The position numbers and the translations under genes are program-made. DNA of 22,475 bases from Pseudomonadota bacterium (lineage in GTDB: Bacteria; Pseudomonadota; Gammaproteobacteria; Burkholderiales; Burkholderiaceae_C), in the NCBI GenBank assembly GCA_023460715.1, contig JAEWPH010000258.1, positions 1-22,475 on the forward strand, in the 5' to 3' direction. This document shows positions 6,472 to 13,771 of this stretch, piece after piece. How positions within the stretch are numbered: position 1 is the first letter of the stretch; each line of letters begins with the position of its first letter. The notes under the pieces are model-generated. The model was not told the DNA's origin, ran no database searches, and saw nothing but the letters and a program-made list of their open reading frames with translations.

Positions 6472-7218
6472 TCAGGCTGCAAGGATGCGCGGCAGCGCTT
6501 GCGCAGCAGTGGCGCGCAGCACGGCATGGGCGCCGGCATCCAGCGCACTCTCGGCAGGGTTGAGTACCACCACGCTGGCGCCCGCGTCGCGGGCGGCGTG
6601 CGCCAGGCCCGCGGCCGGGTAGACGGCGCCTGCCGTGCCCACCACCAGCATCAACTGGCAGCGCTGCGCAGCGGCCTGGGCCGCAGCCCATACGTCCGTC
6701 GGCAGGGCCTCGCCGAACCACACCACGCCAGGGCGCACCCGATTGCCGCACTGGCCACAATGCGGCGGCCGGCCGGGCTCCGGCACATCTCGGCGGCAGC
6801 ATTCGCGGGGCGGCTCCAGCCAGCGGTCGGCGAACAGGTCGCCGTGCAGGCACAGCACCTCTTCACTCCCGGCGCGCTGGTGCAGGCCGTCCACGTTCTG
6901 GGTGATCAGCGTGAGCCGCCCGGGATGGCGACGGCCGAAGTCCGCCAGCGCCAGGTGCCCCGCGTTCGGCTCCACGGCACGCAGCCCGTCGCGGCGGTGC
7001 TGGTACCAGTCCCACACGCGCTGCGGATGCGCGCGAAAGCCCGCCTCGCTGGCCATGTCCTCGGGGCGGAACTGCGCCCAGTAGCCGGTCTGGGCATCGC
7101 GGAAGGTCGGCACGCCCGATTCAGCGCTGACGCCGGCGCCGCTCAGCACCGCGATGCGGTCGGCCTGCGCGACCCAGCCGGCCACATCGTCGACGGAGCA
7201 GTCGGGCACGGTCGCCAT
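6472..7218 (-). CDS. cobB: Sirtuin NAD-dependent protein deacylase (SIRT5/CobB-like)
   Basis: A 248-residue Sir2-family enzyme that removes acyl groups from lysines using NAD+, releasing nicotinamide and O-acyl-ADP-ribose. Visible are the NAD-binding GAGVSAESGVPTFR (27-40), QNVDGLH (107-113), catalytic H125 (CLHGDLF), and GTAGAVYPAAGLA (195-207). Y72 and R75 (WYQHRR) form the Y-x-x-R pair that in the SIRT5/class III group favours succinyl and malonyl lysine, so desuccinylase activity is likely. The zinc ligands would be C140, C141, C154 and C157; the first pair is adjacent instead of spaced. The gene starts 12 bases after the rlmB stop and is probably co-transcribed with it. Confidence 0.92.
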   Translation of the reverse strand: MATVPDCSVDDVAGWVAQADRIAVLSGAGVSAESGVPTFRDAQTGYWAQFRPEDMASEAGFRAHPQRVWDWYQHRRDGLRAVEPNAGHLALADFGRRHPGRLTLITQNVDGLHQRAGSEEVLCLHGDLFADRWLEPPRECCRRDVPEPGRPPHCGQCGNRVRPGVVWFGEALPTDVWAAAQAAAQRCQLMLVVGTAGAVYPAAGLAHAARDAGASVVVLNPAESALDAGAHAVLRATAAQALPRILAA

Positions 7219-7230
7219 CGGCCGGCCGAC

Positions 7231-7980
7231 TCAGCCGCCGCGCTGGCGCAGCGCCTCGTACAGGCACACGCCACTAGCCACCGACACGTTCAGGCTTTCC
7301 ACCCCGCCCTTCATGGGGATGGAGACCAGTTCGTCGCAGGTCTTGCGCGTGAGTTGGCGCATGCCGTCGCCCTCGGCACCCAGCACCAGCGCCACGGGGC
7401 CTTTCAGGTCCACCTGGTAGATGCTCTTGTCGGCATCGCCGCTGGTGCCGATGCACCAGATGTCGCGTTCCTTGAGCTCGCCCAGCGTGCGCGCCAGGTT
7501 CGTCACCATGAAGTACGGCACCGTGTCGGCGGCGCCGCTGGCCACCTTGGCCACGGTGGCGTTCAGCCCCACGGCATGGTCCTTGGGGGCGATGACGGCA
7601 TGGGCGCCGGCGCCGTCGGCCACGCGCAGGCAGGCGCCCAGGTTGTGCGGGTCGGTCACGCCATCCAGCACCAGCAGCAGGGGCTGCTCGATGCCGGCGG
7701 CCTCCAGGTCTTCCAGCAGTTCGTCGAGCGAGGTGACCAGCTTGAGCGCCTCCACCCGCGCCGCCACGCCCTGGTGGCCGTGGCTGCCGGCCAGCTTGGC
7801 GATGCGCTCGCTGTCGGCCTCGATGAGCCGGGCACCGGCTTCGCGGGCACGGTCCAGGAACTGGCGCATGCGCGCATCGCGGCGCGTGGCCTCGTAGTAG
7901 ATCTCGATGATGGACTGGGGCGCGGTCTTCAGGCGCACGCCGACGGCGTGGAAGCCGAAGAGGACTTTGGGGCTGGACAT
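7231..7980 (-). CDS. rlmB: 23S rRNA (guanosine-2'-O-)-methyltransferase RlmB
   Basis: A 249-residue SPOUT-class (TrmH family) enzyme that methylates the 2'-OH of G2251 in 23S rRNA (E. coli numbering). An N-terminal substrate-binding domain (about 1-75, [12 protein letters not shown]) leads into the catalytic domain with the three knot motifs: [33 protein letters not shown] with the following IPMKG, and [18 protein letters not shown]. Length and motif order are normal. Start 7980 begins exactly at the conserved region; a longer frame to 8028 has no extra homology that I can see. In many bacteria rlmB follows rnr. Here it follows a Nudix gene, with a repeat element in the gap. Confidence 0.94.
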   Translation of the reverse strand: MSSPKVLFGFHAVGVRLKTAPQSIIEIYYEATRRDARMRQFLDRAREAGARLIEADSERIAKLAGSHGHQGVAARVEALKLVTSLDELLEDLEAAGIEQPLLLVLDGVTDPHNLGACLRVADGAGAHAVIAPKDHAVGLNATVAKVASGAADTVPYFMVTNLARTLGELKERDIWCIGTSGDADKSIYQVDLKGPVALVLGAEGDGMRQLTRKTCDELVSIPMKGGVESLNVSVASGVCLYEALRQRGG

Positions 7981-8039
7981 GCCAGGATTATCCGCGCCGG
8001 CGCAGGCGCGCCAACGCGGATTGCGCAAACTCCGGTACC

Positions 8040-8098
8040 GCTATATTTTCAATAGCTGAATGCGCTTATAGGTAAAGCGCTGGAAGCCGATTGGACCC
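8040..8098 (+). repeat. Dispersed ATAGCTG repeat, copy B
   Basis: GCTAT (8040-8044) and ATAGC (8052-8056) form the AT-cored palindrome. It is followed by ATAGCTG (8052-8058) and a perfect second stem GCGCTT (8062-8067) with AAGCGC (8075-8080). It lies between the Nudix gene and rlmB, in the orientation opposite to their transcription. Confidence 0.7.
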
Positions 8099-8133
8099 CA
8101 ATCCCTGTGACGGCCCGTGCGGCACGTCCAGGC

Positions 8134-8757
8134 TCAGTCGGCGGAGTCCGCGGCAGGCTTCCAGTCCAGCGTCCACGCGCCGCTCAGCACGTTCTGCAGC
8201 CACAGGCAGCAGGTCAGCGTCTTGGCATCGGTCACGGCGCCGCTGCAGCAGCCCTCCAGCAGGTCCGCCGGGGCCAGCGCACAGACATCCAGGAACTCGT
8301 CCACATCCAGCTGCTGCGCCCCGGCCTGCAGACCGCGCGCGAAGTACACGTGGATGACCTCGGTGGAATAGGCGATCGCCAGGTGCATGGCGCCGGCGTA
8401 CGCCCATTCGCGGGCGGTGTAGCCGGTCTCTTCCAGCAGCTCGCGCTGGCCGCAGCGCAGCGGCGCCTCGCCCGCGTCGAGCTTGCCGGCGGGAAACTCC
8501 GTCATCACCCGGCCCACCGGGTAGCGGTACTGCCGTTCCAGCAGCACGCGGCCATCGTCCAGCAGCGGCACCACCACCACGGCGCCGGGGTGCACGACGT
8601 ATTCCCGCGTGGCCACGCCGCCATGCGGCAGGCGCACGGTGTCGCGCCGCACCTGCAGAAAGCTGCCATCCAGCACCCGGTCGCTGCGCACCAGGTGCTC
8701 GACCAGGTGGTGCTCGTCGTTGGAAGAAGTAGAAGAAGTGGAAGGATCGGCTTGCAT
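8134..8757 (-). CDS. Nudix hydrolase, ADP-ribose pyrophosphatase-like
   Basis: A 207-residue protein with a complete Nudix box, G91-x5-E97 and RELLEETGY (105-113), which binds the catalytic metal. The preceding LLERQYRYPVGRVMTEFPAGK (about 72-92) is typical of ADP-ribose/NudF-type enzymes that split nucleoside diphosphate sugars into AMP and a sugar phosphate. ADP-ribose pyrophosphatases usually have a proline about 16 residues after the box; this protein reads HLAIAYSTE there, so substrate choice is uncertain. The first 15 residues are Ser/Thr-rich and probably disordered. It starts 22 bases after the rng stop, suggesting co-transcription with the rng group. Confidence 0.88.
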   Translation of the reverse strand: MQADPSTSSTSSNDEHHLVEHLVRSDRVLDGSFLQVRRDTVRLPHGGVATREYVVHPGAVVVVPLLDDGRVLLERQYRYPVGRVMTEFPAGKLDAGEAPLRCGQRELLEETGYTAREWAYAGAMHLAIAYSTEVIHVYFARGLQAGAQQLDVDEFLDVCALAPADLLEGCCSGAVTDAKTLTCCLWLQNVLSGAWTLDWKPAADSAD

Positions 8758-8779
8758 AGTTATCGGGTGGCGTGTCCGG

Positions 8780-10267
8780 TCAGAGCAGCACGATGTCGTA
8801 CTGCTCCTGCCCCATGGCGCTTTCGGCCTGCAGCGAGATGGGCTTGCCGATGAACTCGGACAGCCCGGCCAGGTGCTGGCTTTCCTCGTCCAGAAACAGC
8901 TCCACCACCTTGGGCGAGGCCACCACGCGGAACTCGCGCGGGTTGAACTGCCGCGCCTCGCGCAGGATCTCGCGCAGGATGTCGTAGCACACGCTGCGCG
9001 CGGTCTTCACGCTGCCCTTGCCCTGGCAGACGGCGCAGGGCTCGCACAGCATGTGGGCCAGTGATTCGCGCGTGCGCTTGCGCGTCATCTCCACCAGGCC
9101 CAGCTGCGAGAAGTCGCCCGCCATGGTCTTCACGCGGTCGCGCGCCAGCTGCTTGCGGAACTCGGCCAGCACGGCCTGCTGGTGGTCTTCGCGCGCCATG
9201 TCGATGAAGTCCGCGATGATGATGCCGCCCAGGTTGCGCAGCCGCAGTTGCCGGGCGATGGCGCCGGCCGCCTCCAGGTTGGTCTTGAAGATGGTGTCGT
9301 CGAAATTGCGCGCGCCGACGTAGCCGCCGGTGTTCACGTCGATGGTGGTCAGCGCCTCGGTCTGGTCCACGATGAGGTAGCCGCCGGACTTCAGATCCAC
9401 ACGCCGGCCCAGTGCCCGGGCCACGTCCTCGTCGATGGAATACAGGTCGAAGATCGGCCGCTCGCCCTTGTACAGCTGCAGCTTGGGGACCGCCGCCGGC
9501 ATGAACTCGCGGCCGAAGGCCTGCAGCGTGGCGAACTGCTCGCGCGAATCCAGGCGGATGCTGGTGGTCTCCTCGCCCACCAGATCGCGCAGCACGCGCT
9601 GCAGCAGGCTCAGGTCCTGGTGCAGCAGCGAGGCCGGCGGCTGGCGCAGCGCGGCTTCCTTGATGCGCGCCCAGGTCTTGCGCAGGTAGGCGATGTCTTC
9701 GGTCAGCTCGGCATCGGTCGAGTCTTCACCGTTGGTCCGCAGAATGAAGCCGCCGCCACCGCCCGTGGACTTGTCGCCCACCAGCGCCTGCAGCCGCGCG
9801 CGCAGGGCGTCGCGCTCGTTGGCCGGAATCTTCTGCGAGACGCCCACGTGGTCATCCTGCGGCAGAAAGACCAGCAGCCGCCCGGCGATGCTGATCTGCG
9901 TGGACAGCCGCGCGCCCTTGGTGCCGATGGGGTCCTTGATGACCTGCACCATCAGCGACTGGCCTTCGAACACCTGCTTCTCGATGGGCACGGGCGGCTC
10001 GCCCTTGCGGCTGAACATGGGGGCCTCGCCGCCCTCCTGCCGCTGCCACACGTCCGCCACGTGCAGAAAGGCCGCGCGCTCCAGGCCGATGTCGATGAAG
10101 GCCGACTGCATGCCCGGCAGCACGCGCGAGACCTTGCCCAGATAGACGTTGCCCACCAGGCCGCGCTCCAGCGTGCGTTCCACGTGCAGCTCCTGCACGG
10201 CGCCATGCTCGACCACGGCCACGCGGGTTTCCTGGGGGGACCAGTTGATGAGGATGTCTTGTTGCAT
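8780..10267 (-). CDS. rng: Ribonuclease G
   Basis: A 495-residue endoribonuclease of the RNase E/G family, which matures the 5' end of 16S rRNA and takes part in mRNA decay. An S1-like RNA-binding domain appears at about 37-125 (GLVGNVYLGKVSRVLPGMQSAF is split across it). The DNase I-like catalytic domain has D310 (TTIDVNTGGYVG) and D353 (IADFIDM), with the 43-residue spacing of RNase E. The zinc-link motif is CAVCQGKG (C411, C414). There is no long C-terminal scaffold, so it is RNase G and not RNase E; E. coli RNase G is 489 residues. The ATG at 10267 is chosen because the family begins at that point and AAGAAG lies close upstream. A longer open frame crosses a hairpin repeat and is unlikely to be used. 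Confidence 0.95.
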   Translation of the reverse strand: MQQDILINWSPQETRVAVVEHGAVQELHVERTLERGLVGNVYLGKVSRVLPGMQSAFIDIGLERAAFLHVADVWQRQEGGEAPMFSRKGEPPVPIEKQVFEGQSLMVQVIKDPIGTKGARLSTQISIAGRLLVFLPQDDHVGVSQKIPANERDALRARLQALVGDKSTGGGGGFILRTNGEDSTDAELTEDIAYLRKTWARIKEAALRQPPASLLHQDLSLLQRVLRDLVGEETTSIRLDSREQFATLQAFGREFMPAAVPKLQLYKGERPIFDLYSIDEDVARALGRRVDLKSGGYLIVDQTEALTTIDVNTGGYVGARNFDDTIFKTNLEAAGAIARQLRLRNLGGIIIADFIDMAREDHQQAVLAEFRKQLARDRVKTMAGDFSQLGLVEMTRKRTRESLAHMLCEPCAVCQGKGSVKTARSVCYDILREILREARQFNPREFRVVASPKVVELFLDEESQHLAGLSEFIGKPISLQAESAMGQEQYDIVLL

Positions 10268-10325
10268 GGCTTCTTCTTTTCTGGAATCGGTCGCGCTTGT
10301 TCCGCCTTTGGATTTTGGAATCCGA

Positions 10326-10400
10326 GGCGCCAGACCAGGGCCTCCGGGGGACCGGCTTTGCCAGGCCCTGGCGGGGTCCCCCCTGGGGCAAGGCGCCGCA
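10326..10400. repeat. GC-rich compound hairpin repeat R2
   Basis: In the 146-base gap between maf and rng, CCAGGGCCT (10335-10343) pairs perfectly with AGGCCCTGG (10363-10371). GGGGGACC (10346-10353) pairs with GGTCCCCC (10375-10382). The two pairings interleave, so they are alternative folds unless a pseudoknot forms. It resembles R1 and R3 in composition and in its opposing G and C runs. Confidence 0.5.
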
Positions 10401-10413
10401 GGCGACTCAGGAG

Positions 10414-11028
10414 TCACACCTCAAACCCCGCCGCCCGCAGCAGCTGCGCCGTCTCGTACATCGGAAGGCCCATGATGCCTGAATAGCTGCCCGCGAGTTG
10501 CTCCACGTAGGCCGCCGCGCGGCCCTGGATGCCATAGGCGCCGGCCTTGCCCAGCGGCTCGCCGGTGGCCACGTAGGCTTCGATCTGCGCCGCCGTCATG
10601 GGCGCGAAACGCACGCGGGACACCGACAGCGCCGCCAGCCGTTTGGCGCCCACCTGCAGCGCCACGGCGGTGAGCACGCGGTGTTCCTGCCCGGACAGTT
10701 CGGCCAGCATGCGCGCGGCGTCGCGGGCGTCTTCGGGCTTGCCGTAGATCGTGCGGCCCAGGGCGACCGTGGTGTCGGAACACAGGATGGGCGCCTCCGG
10801 CAGGCCGCGCCGCGCCCGGCGGGCCACGGCGGCGTCGAGCTTGAGGCCGGTGACGCGCTCCACGTAGGCGGTGGGCGCCTCGGCGGGCAGCACGACCTCG
10901 ATGGCCTCGGCATCCTCGGGCTCGTCGCCCTCCGCATTGGGCAGCAGCAGTTCGTGGCGGATGCCGAGCTGTTCCAGCAGTTGGCGGCGGCGCGGGCTCT
11001 GGGAAGCGAGGTAGATGAAGTCGGGCAT
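10414..11028 (-). CDS. maf: Maf-family nucleotide pyrophosphatase (YhdE type)
   Basis: A 204-residue protein of the Maf/HAM1 superfamily, which hydrolyses non-canonical or surplus nucleoside triphosphates to monophosphates. Motifs: the N-terminal LASQSPRRRQLL (8-18), CSDTTVALG with the catalytic-base position at D85, KAGAYGIQGRAAAYVE, and GSYSGIMGLPMYET. The GAYGIQG and GxYxGIMGLP forms are those of YhdE-type enzymes (dTTP/UTP pyrophosphatase), not of the YceF m7GTP type. An acidic loop (34-50) makes it slightly longer than E. coli YhdE (197 residues). It lies between rlmH and rng, the usual order in Burkholderiales. Confidence 0.93.
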   Translation of the reverse strand: MPDFIYLASQSPRRRQLLEQLGIRHELLLPNAEGDEPEDAEAIEVVLPAEAPTAYVERVTGLKLDAAVARRARRGLPEAPILCSDTTVALGRTIYGKPEDARDAARMLAELSGQEHRVLTAVALQVGAKRLAALSVSRVRFAPMTAAQIEAYVATGEPLGKAGAYGIQGRAAAYVEQLAGSYSGIMGLPMYETAQLLRAAGFEV

Positions 11029-11035
11029 GGCTTGG

Positions 11036-11093
11036 AGTGAAAAGTGCCGTCAGCGCAGCAGACACGTGCGCATGCAGCTATGAAATCCATAGT
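11036..11093 (-). repeat. Dispersed ATAGCTG repeat, copy C
   Basis: On the minus strand, CTAT-n7-ATAG (11092 to 11078) is followed by ATAGCTG (11081 to 11075), CATGCGC, a second GCGC stem (11068-11071 with 11053-11056) and GGCACTTTTC. The last string is shared with copy F. It fills much of the 157-base gap between rlmH and maf. Confidence 0.7.
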
Positions 11094-11185
11094 ACCTGAA
11101 ACGCCGCGGCAGCGCCCGGCCCGCAGCGTTCATTCCCATGCGGCGGCCGGCCCGTCGGAGTGCCCGGCCCGTCGCCGGCCCCGCC

Positions 11186-11653
11186 TCACTCGCGGTGGTA
11201 GGGGTGCCCCGCGTTCACCGACCAGGCGCGGTAGAGCTGTTCGATGAGCAGCACGCGCACCATGGCGTGCGGCAGGGTCAGGTCGGACAGGCGGATGCGC
11301 TCGTGCGCCGCCTGGCGGAAGGCCGGCTCCAGCCCATCGGGCCCGCCGATCACCAGCGCCACGTCGTCCCCGCCCATCTGCCAATCCTTCAGGCGCTGGG
11401 CCAAGGCCTTGGTGGTGAGGTTGGTGCCGCGCTCGTCCAGCACCACCACGCGCGTGCCGCGCGGAATCGCGGCCTCGATGCGCTCGCGCTCGGCGGCGTA
11501 GAGCGTCTCGAGCGTCTTGGAGCCGCGCGGCTCGGTCTTGACCGCCTTGAGTTCGACCTTCAGTTCGGGCGGAAAGCGCTTGGCGTAGTCGTCATAGGCC
11601 GTCTGCGCCCAGTCGGGCACGCGCTGGCCCACGGCCACGATGAGCAGCTTCAT
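11186..11653 (-). CDS. rlmH: 23S rRNA pseudouridine1915 N3-methyltransferase RlmH
   Basis: A 155-residue SPOUT methyltransferase that modifies pseudouridine 1915 in helix 69 of 23S rRNA on assembled 70S ribosomes. Diagnostic features are the N-terminal [27 protein letters not shown], the cofactor-binding IGGPDGLEP, and the C-terminal [22 protein letters not shown] ending in GHPYHRE, nearly the full family signature. Length equals E. coli RlmH (155). It lies 49 bases downstream of rsfS, its usual neighbour, and is probably in one operon with it. No strong ribosome site is visible before ATG 11653. Confidence 0.97.
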   Translation of the reverse strand: MKLLIVAVGQRVPDWAQTAYDDYAKRFPPELKVELKAVKTEPRGSKTLETLYAAERERIEAAIPRGTRVVVLDERGTNLTTKALAQRLKDWQMGGDDVALVIGGPDGLEPAFRQAAHERIRLSDLTLPHAMVRVLLIEQLYRAWSVNAGHPYHRE

Positions 11654-11702
11654 CGGTCAGGCGTGCAACAGAACGGACTGAAACGGACGGGCCGAAGCGG
11701 CC

Positions 11703-12494
11703 TCAGGCCTTGCGTGCCGGGGCCTTCTTGGCCGCAGGCTTGCGCGCGGGAGCGGCCTTCTTCGCGGCGGCGCGCGGCGCCGCGGCCTTGCCGGACGCCT
11801 TTTTGGCGGCCGGCTTCACCACCACGGTCTTCACTGGCGCCTTCTTGGCCGGCGCCTTGGCAGAGGTCTTCGCGGCGGCCTTCGGTGCCGTCTTGGCTGC
11901 CGTCTTCACCGCCGCTTTCTTGGCGGGTGCGGGCGTCTTGGCAGCGGCCTTCTTGGCGGCAGCGCCAGCCGCCGACGTCTTGGCCGTGGCCTTGGCGATC
12001 ACCCGCTTGGCAGGCACGGCCGCCGGTTCGGCCTGGGCACCCTTCTTGGCGGCCGCCGTCGTTTTCTTCTTGGCGCCGGAGGATGCCGTGCCGGCCGCAG
12101 CCGCCGGCTTGGGCGCACCGATCTTCAGGCGCACGGGCTTGTCGCCCCAGATCTCTTCGAGGCGGTAGTACTGGCGGATGGCCGGCTGCATGACGTGCAC
12201 CACGGCCGCGCCGCAGTCCACGATGATCCACTCGCCGTTGTCCTCGCCCTCGGTGCGGGGCTTGGAAAACCCGGCTTCGCGCACGGCATCGCGCACGCTG
12301 GAGGCCAGCGCCTTGGTCTGGCGGTTGGAGGTGCCCGTTGCCACGATCACGCGCTCGAACAGGGGCGAGAGGTGCTCGGTGTTGAAGACCTGGATGTCTT
12401 GCGCCTTGACGTCCTCCAGGCCATCGACGATGGCGCGCTGGAGCTTGGTCACGTCTTTTTTGGCGGCGGTTTCCGATTGCGTGGAAGTGGTCAT
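11703..12494 (-). CDS. rsfS: Ribosome silencing factor RsfS with long Lys/Ala-rich tail
   Basis: A 263-residue protein. Residues about 13-122 are the RsfS/Iojap domain (LQRAIVDGLEDVKAQDIQVF, ATGTSNRQTKALA, WIIVDCGAAVVHVM and YYRLEEIWGD), which binds ribosomal protein uL14 and blocks subunit joining in starved cells. E. coli RsfS is about 105 residues and ends near here. Residues about 127-263 add a low-complexity tail of KK, AAAKK and PAKK units, resembling histone H1/AlgP-type tails. It is strongly basic and surely disordered. The reading frame continues without a break and no internal start or ribosome site separates the tail. ATG 12494 is chosen over a frame open to 12536. The hemF-rsfS gap is too small to hold nadD, a frequent neighbour. 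Confidence 0.93.
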   Translation of the reverse strand: MTTSTQSETAAKKDVTKLQRAIVDGLEDVKAQDIQVFNTEHLSPLFERVIVATGTSNRQTKALASSVRDAVREAGFSKPRTEGEDNGEWIIVDCGAAVVHVMQPAIRQYYRLEEIWGDKPVRLKIGAPKPAAAAGTASSGAKKKTTAAAKKGAQAEPAAVPAKRVIAKATAKTSAAGAAAKKAAAKTPAPAKKAAVKTAAKTAPKAAAKTSAKAPAKKAPVKTVVVKPAAKKASGKAAAPRAAAKKAAPARKPAAKKAPARKA

Positions 12495-12599
12495 CAGGCG
12501 GTATTCAGAGAAGGTTCGGATCAATATAGCGTGCAAGCCGCGCGGGAGCCAGTAGGACAGTTCCGCAGCGGCCCCGCGCTTCGCGGCGCTGGAGGGACA

Positions 12600-12657
12600 G
12601 GCCTTTCGGGCGGCCTGCGCCGGCTTGGCGAGCGCCGGCAGCTATCAAAATTATAGT
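12600..12657 (-). repeat. Dispersed ATAGCTG repeat, copy D
   Basis: On the minus strand, CTAT-n7-ATAG (12656 to 12642) leads into ATAGCTG (12645 to 12639), then GCCGGCGC with a GC-rich second stem. It sits in the 183-base gap between hemF and rsfS. The same gap also has a small CCGCG-CTT-CGCGG hairpin at 12574-12586. Confidence 0.65.
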
Positions 12658-12677
12658 TCAGCGGTGCCAAGGCGCTT

Positions 12678-13628
12678 TCAGAGCCATTCGCGGCGCTGGA
12701 GGAAGCGCTCCGTCAGCTCGGCCTCTGGCGTGCCCGGCGCCGGCTCGGCACGGTAGGCCCAGCTCGCCAGCGGCGGCATCGACAGCAGGATGGACTCCGT
12801 GCGGCCGCCCGACTGCAGGCCGAAGTGCGTGCCCCGGTCCCACACCAGGTTGAACTCTACGTAGCGCCCGCGGCGGTAGAGCTGGAAGGTGCGCTCACGC
12901 TCGCCATAGGGCGTGTGCTGGCGGCTCTCCAGGATGGGCAGGTAGGCGCCCAGGAAGGCGTCGCCCACGGCCTGCGTCATGGCGAAACCCGGGCCGAAAC
13001 CCAGCTCGGAGAAGTCGTCGAAGAAGATGCCCCCGATGCCCCGCTGCTCGTTGCGGTGCTTGAGGAAGAAATACTCGTCGCACCAGCGCTTGAAGCGGGG
13101 GTACTTGTCGTTCCCGAACGGCGCCAGCGCGTCGCGGCAGGCGCGGTGGAAATGCACGGCGTCCTCTTCGAAGGCGTAGTACGGCGTCAGATCCATGCCG
13201 CCGCCGAACCAGCACACAGGCACCTCGCCCGGATGGCCGGCAGCGATCATGCGCACGTTCATGTGCACCGTCGGAGCGTACGGGTTGCGCGGGTGGAACA
13301 CCAGGGACACGCCCATGGCTTCGAACGGCGCGCCGGCCAGTCCCGGCCGGTGCTGCGTGGCCGAGGGCGGCAGCTGGGCGCCGCGCACGTGCGAGAACCC
13401 GCAGCCGGCCCGCTCGAACACCCGCCCACCTTCCATGATGCGCGTGACGCCATCGCCCTGCAGCGGCTCGCCCGGCGCCTTGGCCCAGGCATCCGTCACG
13501 CAGCGCGCCCCGCCCTGCTCCACCGGCCCCTCGACGACCTCGATCGCATCGATGATGCGCGACTGCAGCCCCGCCAGGTATTCGCGAACCAAGGCCGGCT
13601 GGGAAGTTTCAGAATCAGATGTCGTCAT
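12678..13628 (-). CDS. hemF: Oxygen-dependent coproporphyrinogen III oxidase
   Basis: A 316-residue enzyme that uses O2 to decarboxylate two propionates of coproporphyrinogen III to vinyl groups, giving protoporphyrinogen IX in haem synthesis. Family motifs: [20 protein letters not shown] (106-125), [13 protein letters not shown] (139-151), [21 protein letters not shown] (197-206), and the C-terminal [20 protein letters not shown] with [12 protein letters not shown]. It is slightly longer than E. coli HemF (299). Start 13628 has GGAGG about 8 bases upstream. A longer frame to 13751 runs through a hairpin repeat and is unlikely to be real. The oxygen-dependent form implies aerobic growth. Confidence 0.96.
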   Translation of the reverse strand: MTTSDSETSQPALVREYLAGLQSRIIDAIEVVEGPVEQGGARCVTDAWAKAPGEPLQGDGVTRIMEGGRVFERAGCGFSHVRGAQLPPSATQHRPGLAGAPFEAMGVSLVFHPRNPYAPTVHMNVRMIAAGHPGEVPVCWFGGGMDLTPYYAFEEDAVHFHRACRDALAPFGNDKYPRFKRWCDEYFFLKHRNEQRGIGGIFFDDFSELGFGPGFAMTQAVGDAFLGAYLPILESRQHTPYGERERTFQLYRRGRYVEFNLVWDRGTHFGLQSGGRTESILLSMPPLASWAYRAEPAPGTPEAELTERFLQRREWL

Positions 13629-13639
13629 TGGGAGGGCCT

Positions 13640-13766
13640 CCAGGCCACTGCGGCCCATCTCAGCAGACGCCGTGGAACGGGCTTCGCCCGGCCGCCGGCG
13701 TCGTCCCCCTTCCCGACTCGCTGCGCGAGTCGAGAGAAGGGGAAGGCGCACAGCGCCTCAGGGGGT
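13640..13766. repeat. GC-rich compound hairpin repeat R3
   Basis: It fills the purD-hemF gap. Four nested or serial stems are present: GACGCCG (13666-13672) with CGGCGTC (13696-13702) enclosing CGGGC-TTC-GCCCG (13678-13690); CGACTCGC-TGC-GCGAGTCG (13714-13732); and AGGCGC-ACA-GCGCCT (13744-13758). CCCCCTT and AAGGGG flank the third. The string GGCGTCGTCCCCC (13697-13709) recurs exactly inside the HerA-like gene (16522-16534). GGGCTTCGCCC recurs in R1. Confidence 0.65.
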
Positions 13767-13771
13767 TGTCG

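Noticed and set aside
10268..10417. An N-terminal extension of RNase G
   Set aside because: The extra residues come from hairpin repeat R2, are Pro/Gly/Arg-rich and lie before the normal family start at MQQDILIN.
11703..12116. A separate histone H1-like gene overlapping the end of rsfS
   Set aside because: The Lys/Ala region is in the same frame as the RsfS domain, with no stop, no internal start supported by a ribosome site, and no second promoter.
11710..12168. A plus-strand alanine/phenylalanine-rich frame that looks like a membrane protein
   Set aside because: It is the reverse complement of the Lys/Ala repeat tail of RsfS; the hydrophobic look is a by-product of Lys and Ala codons read backwards.
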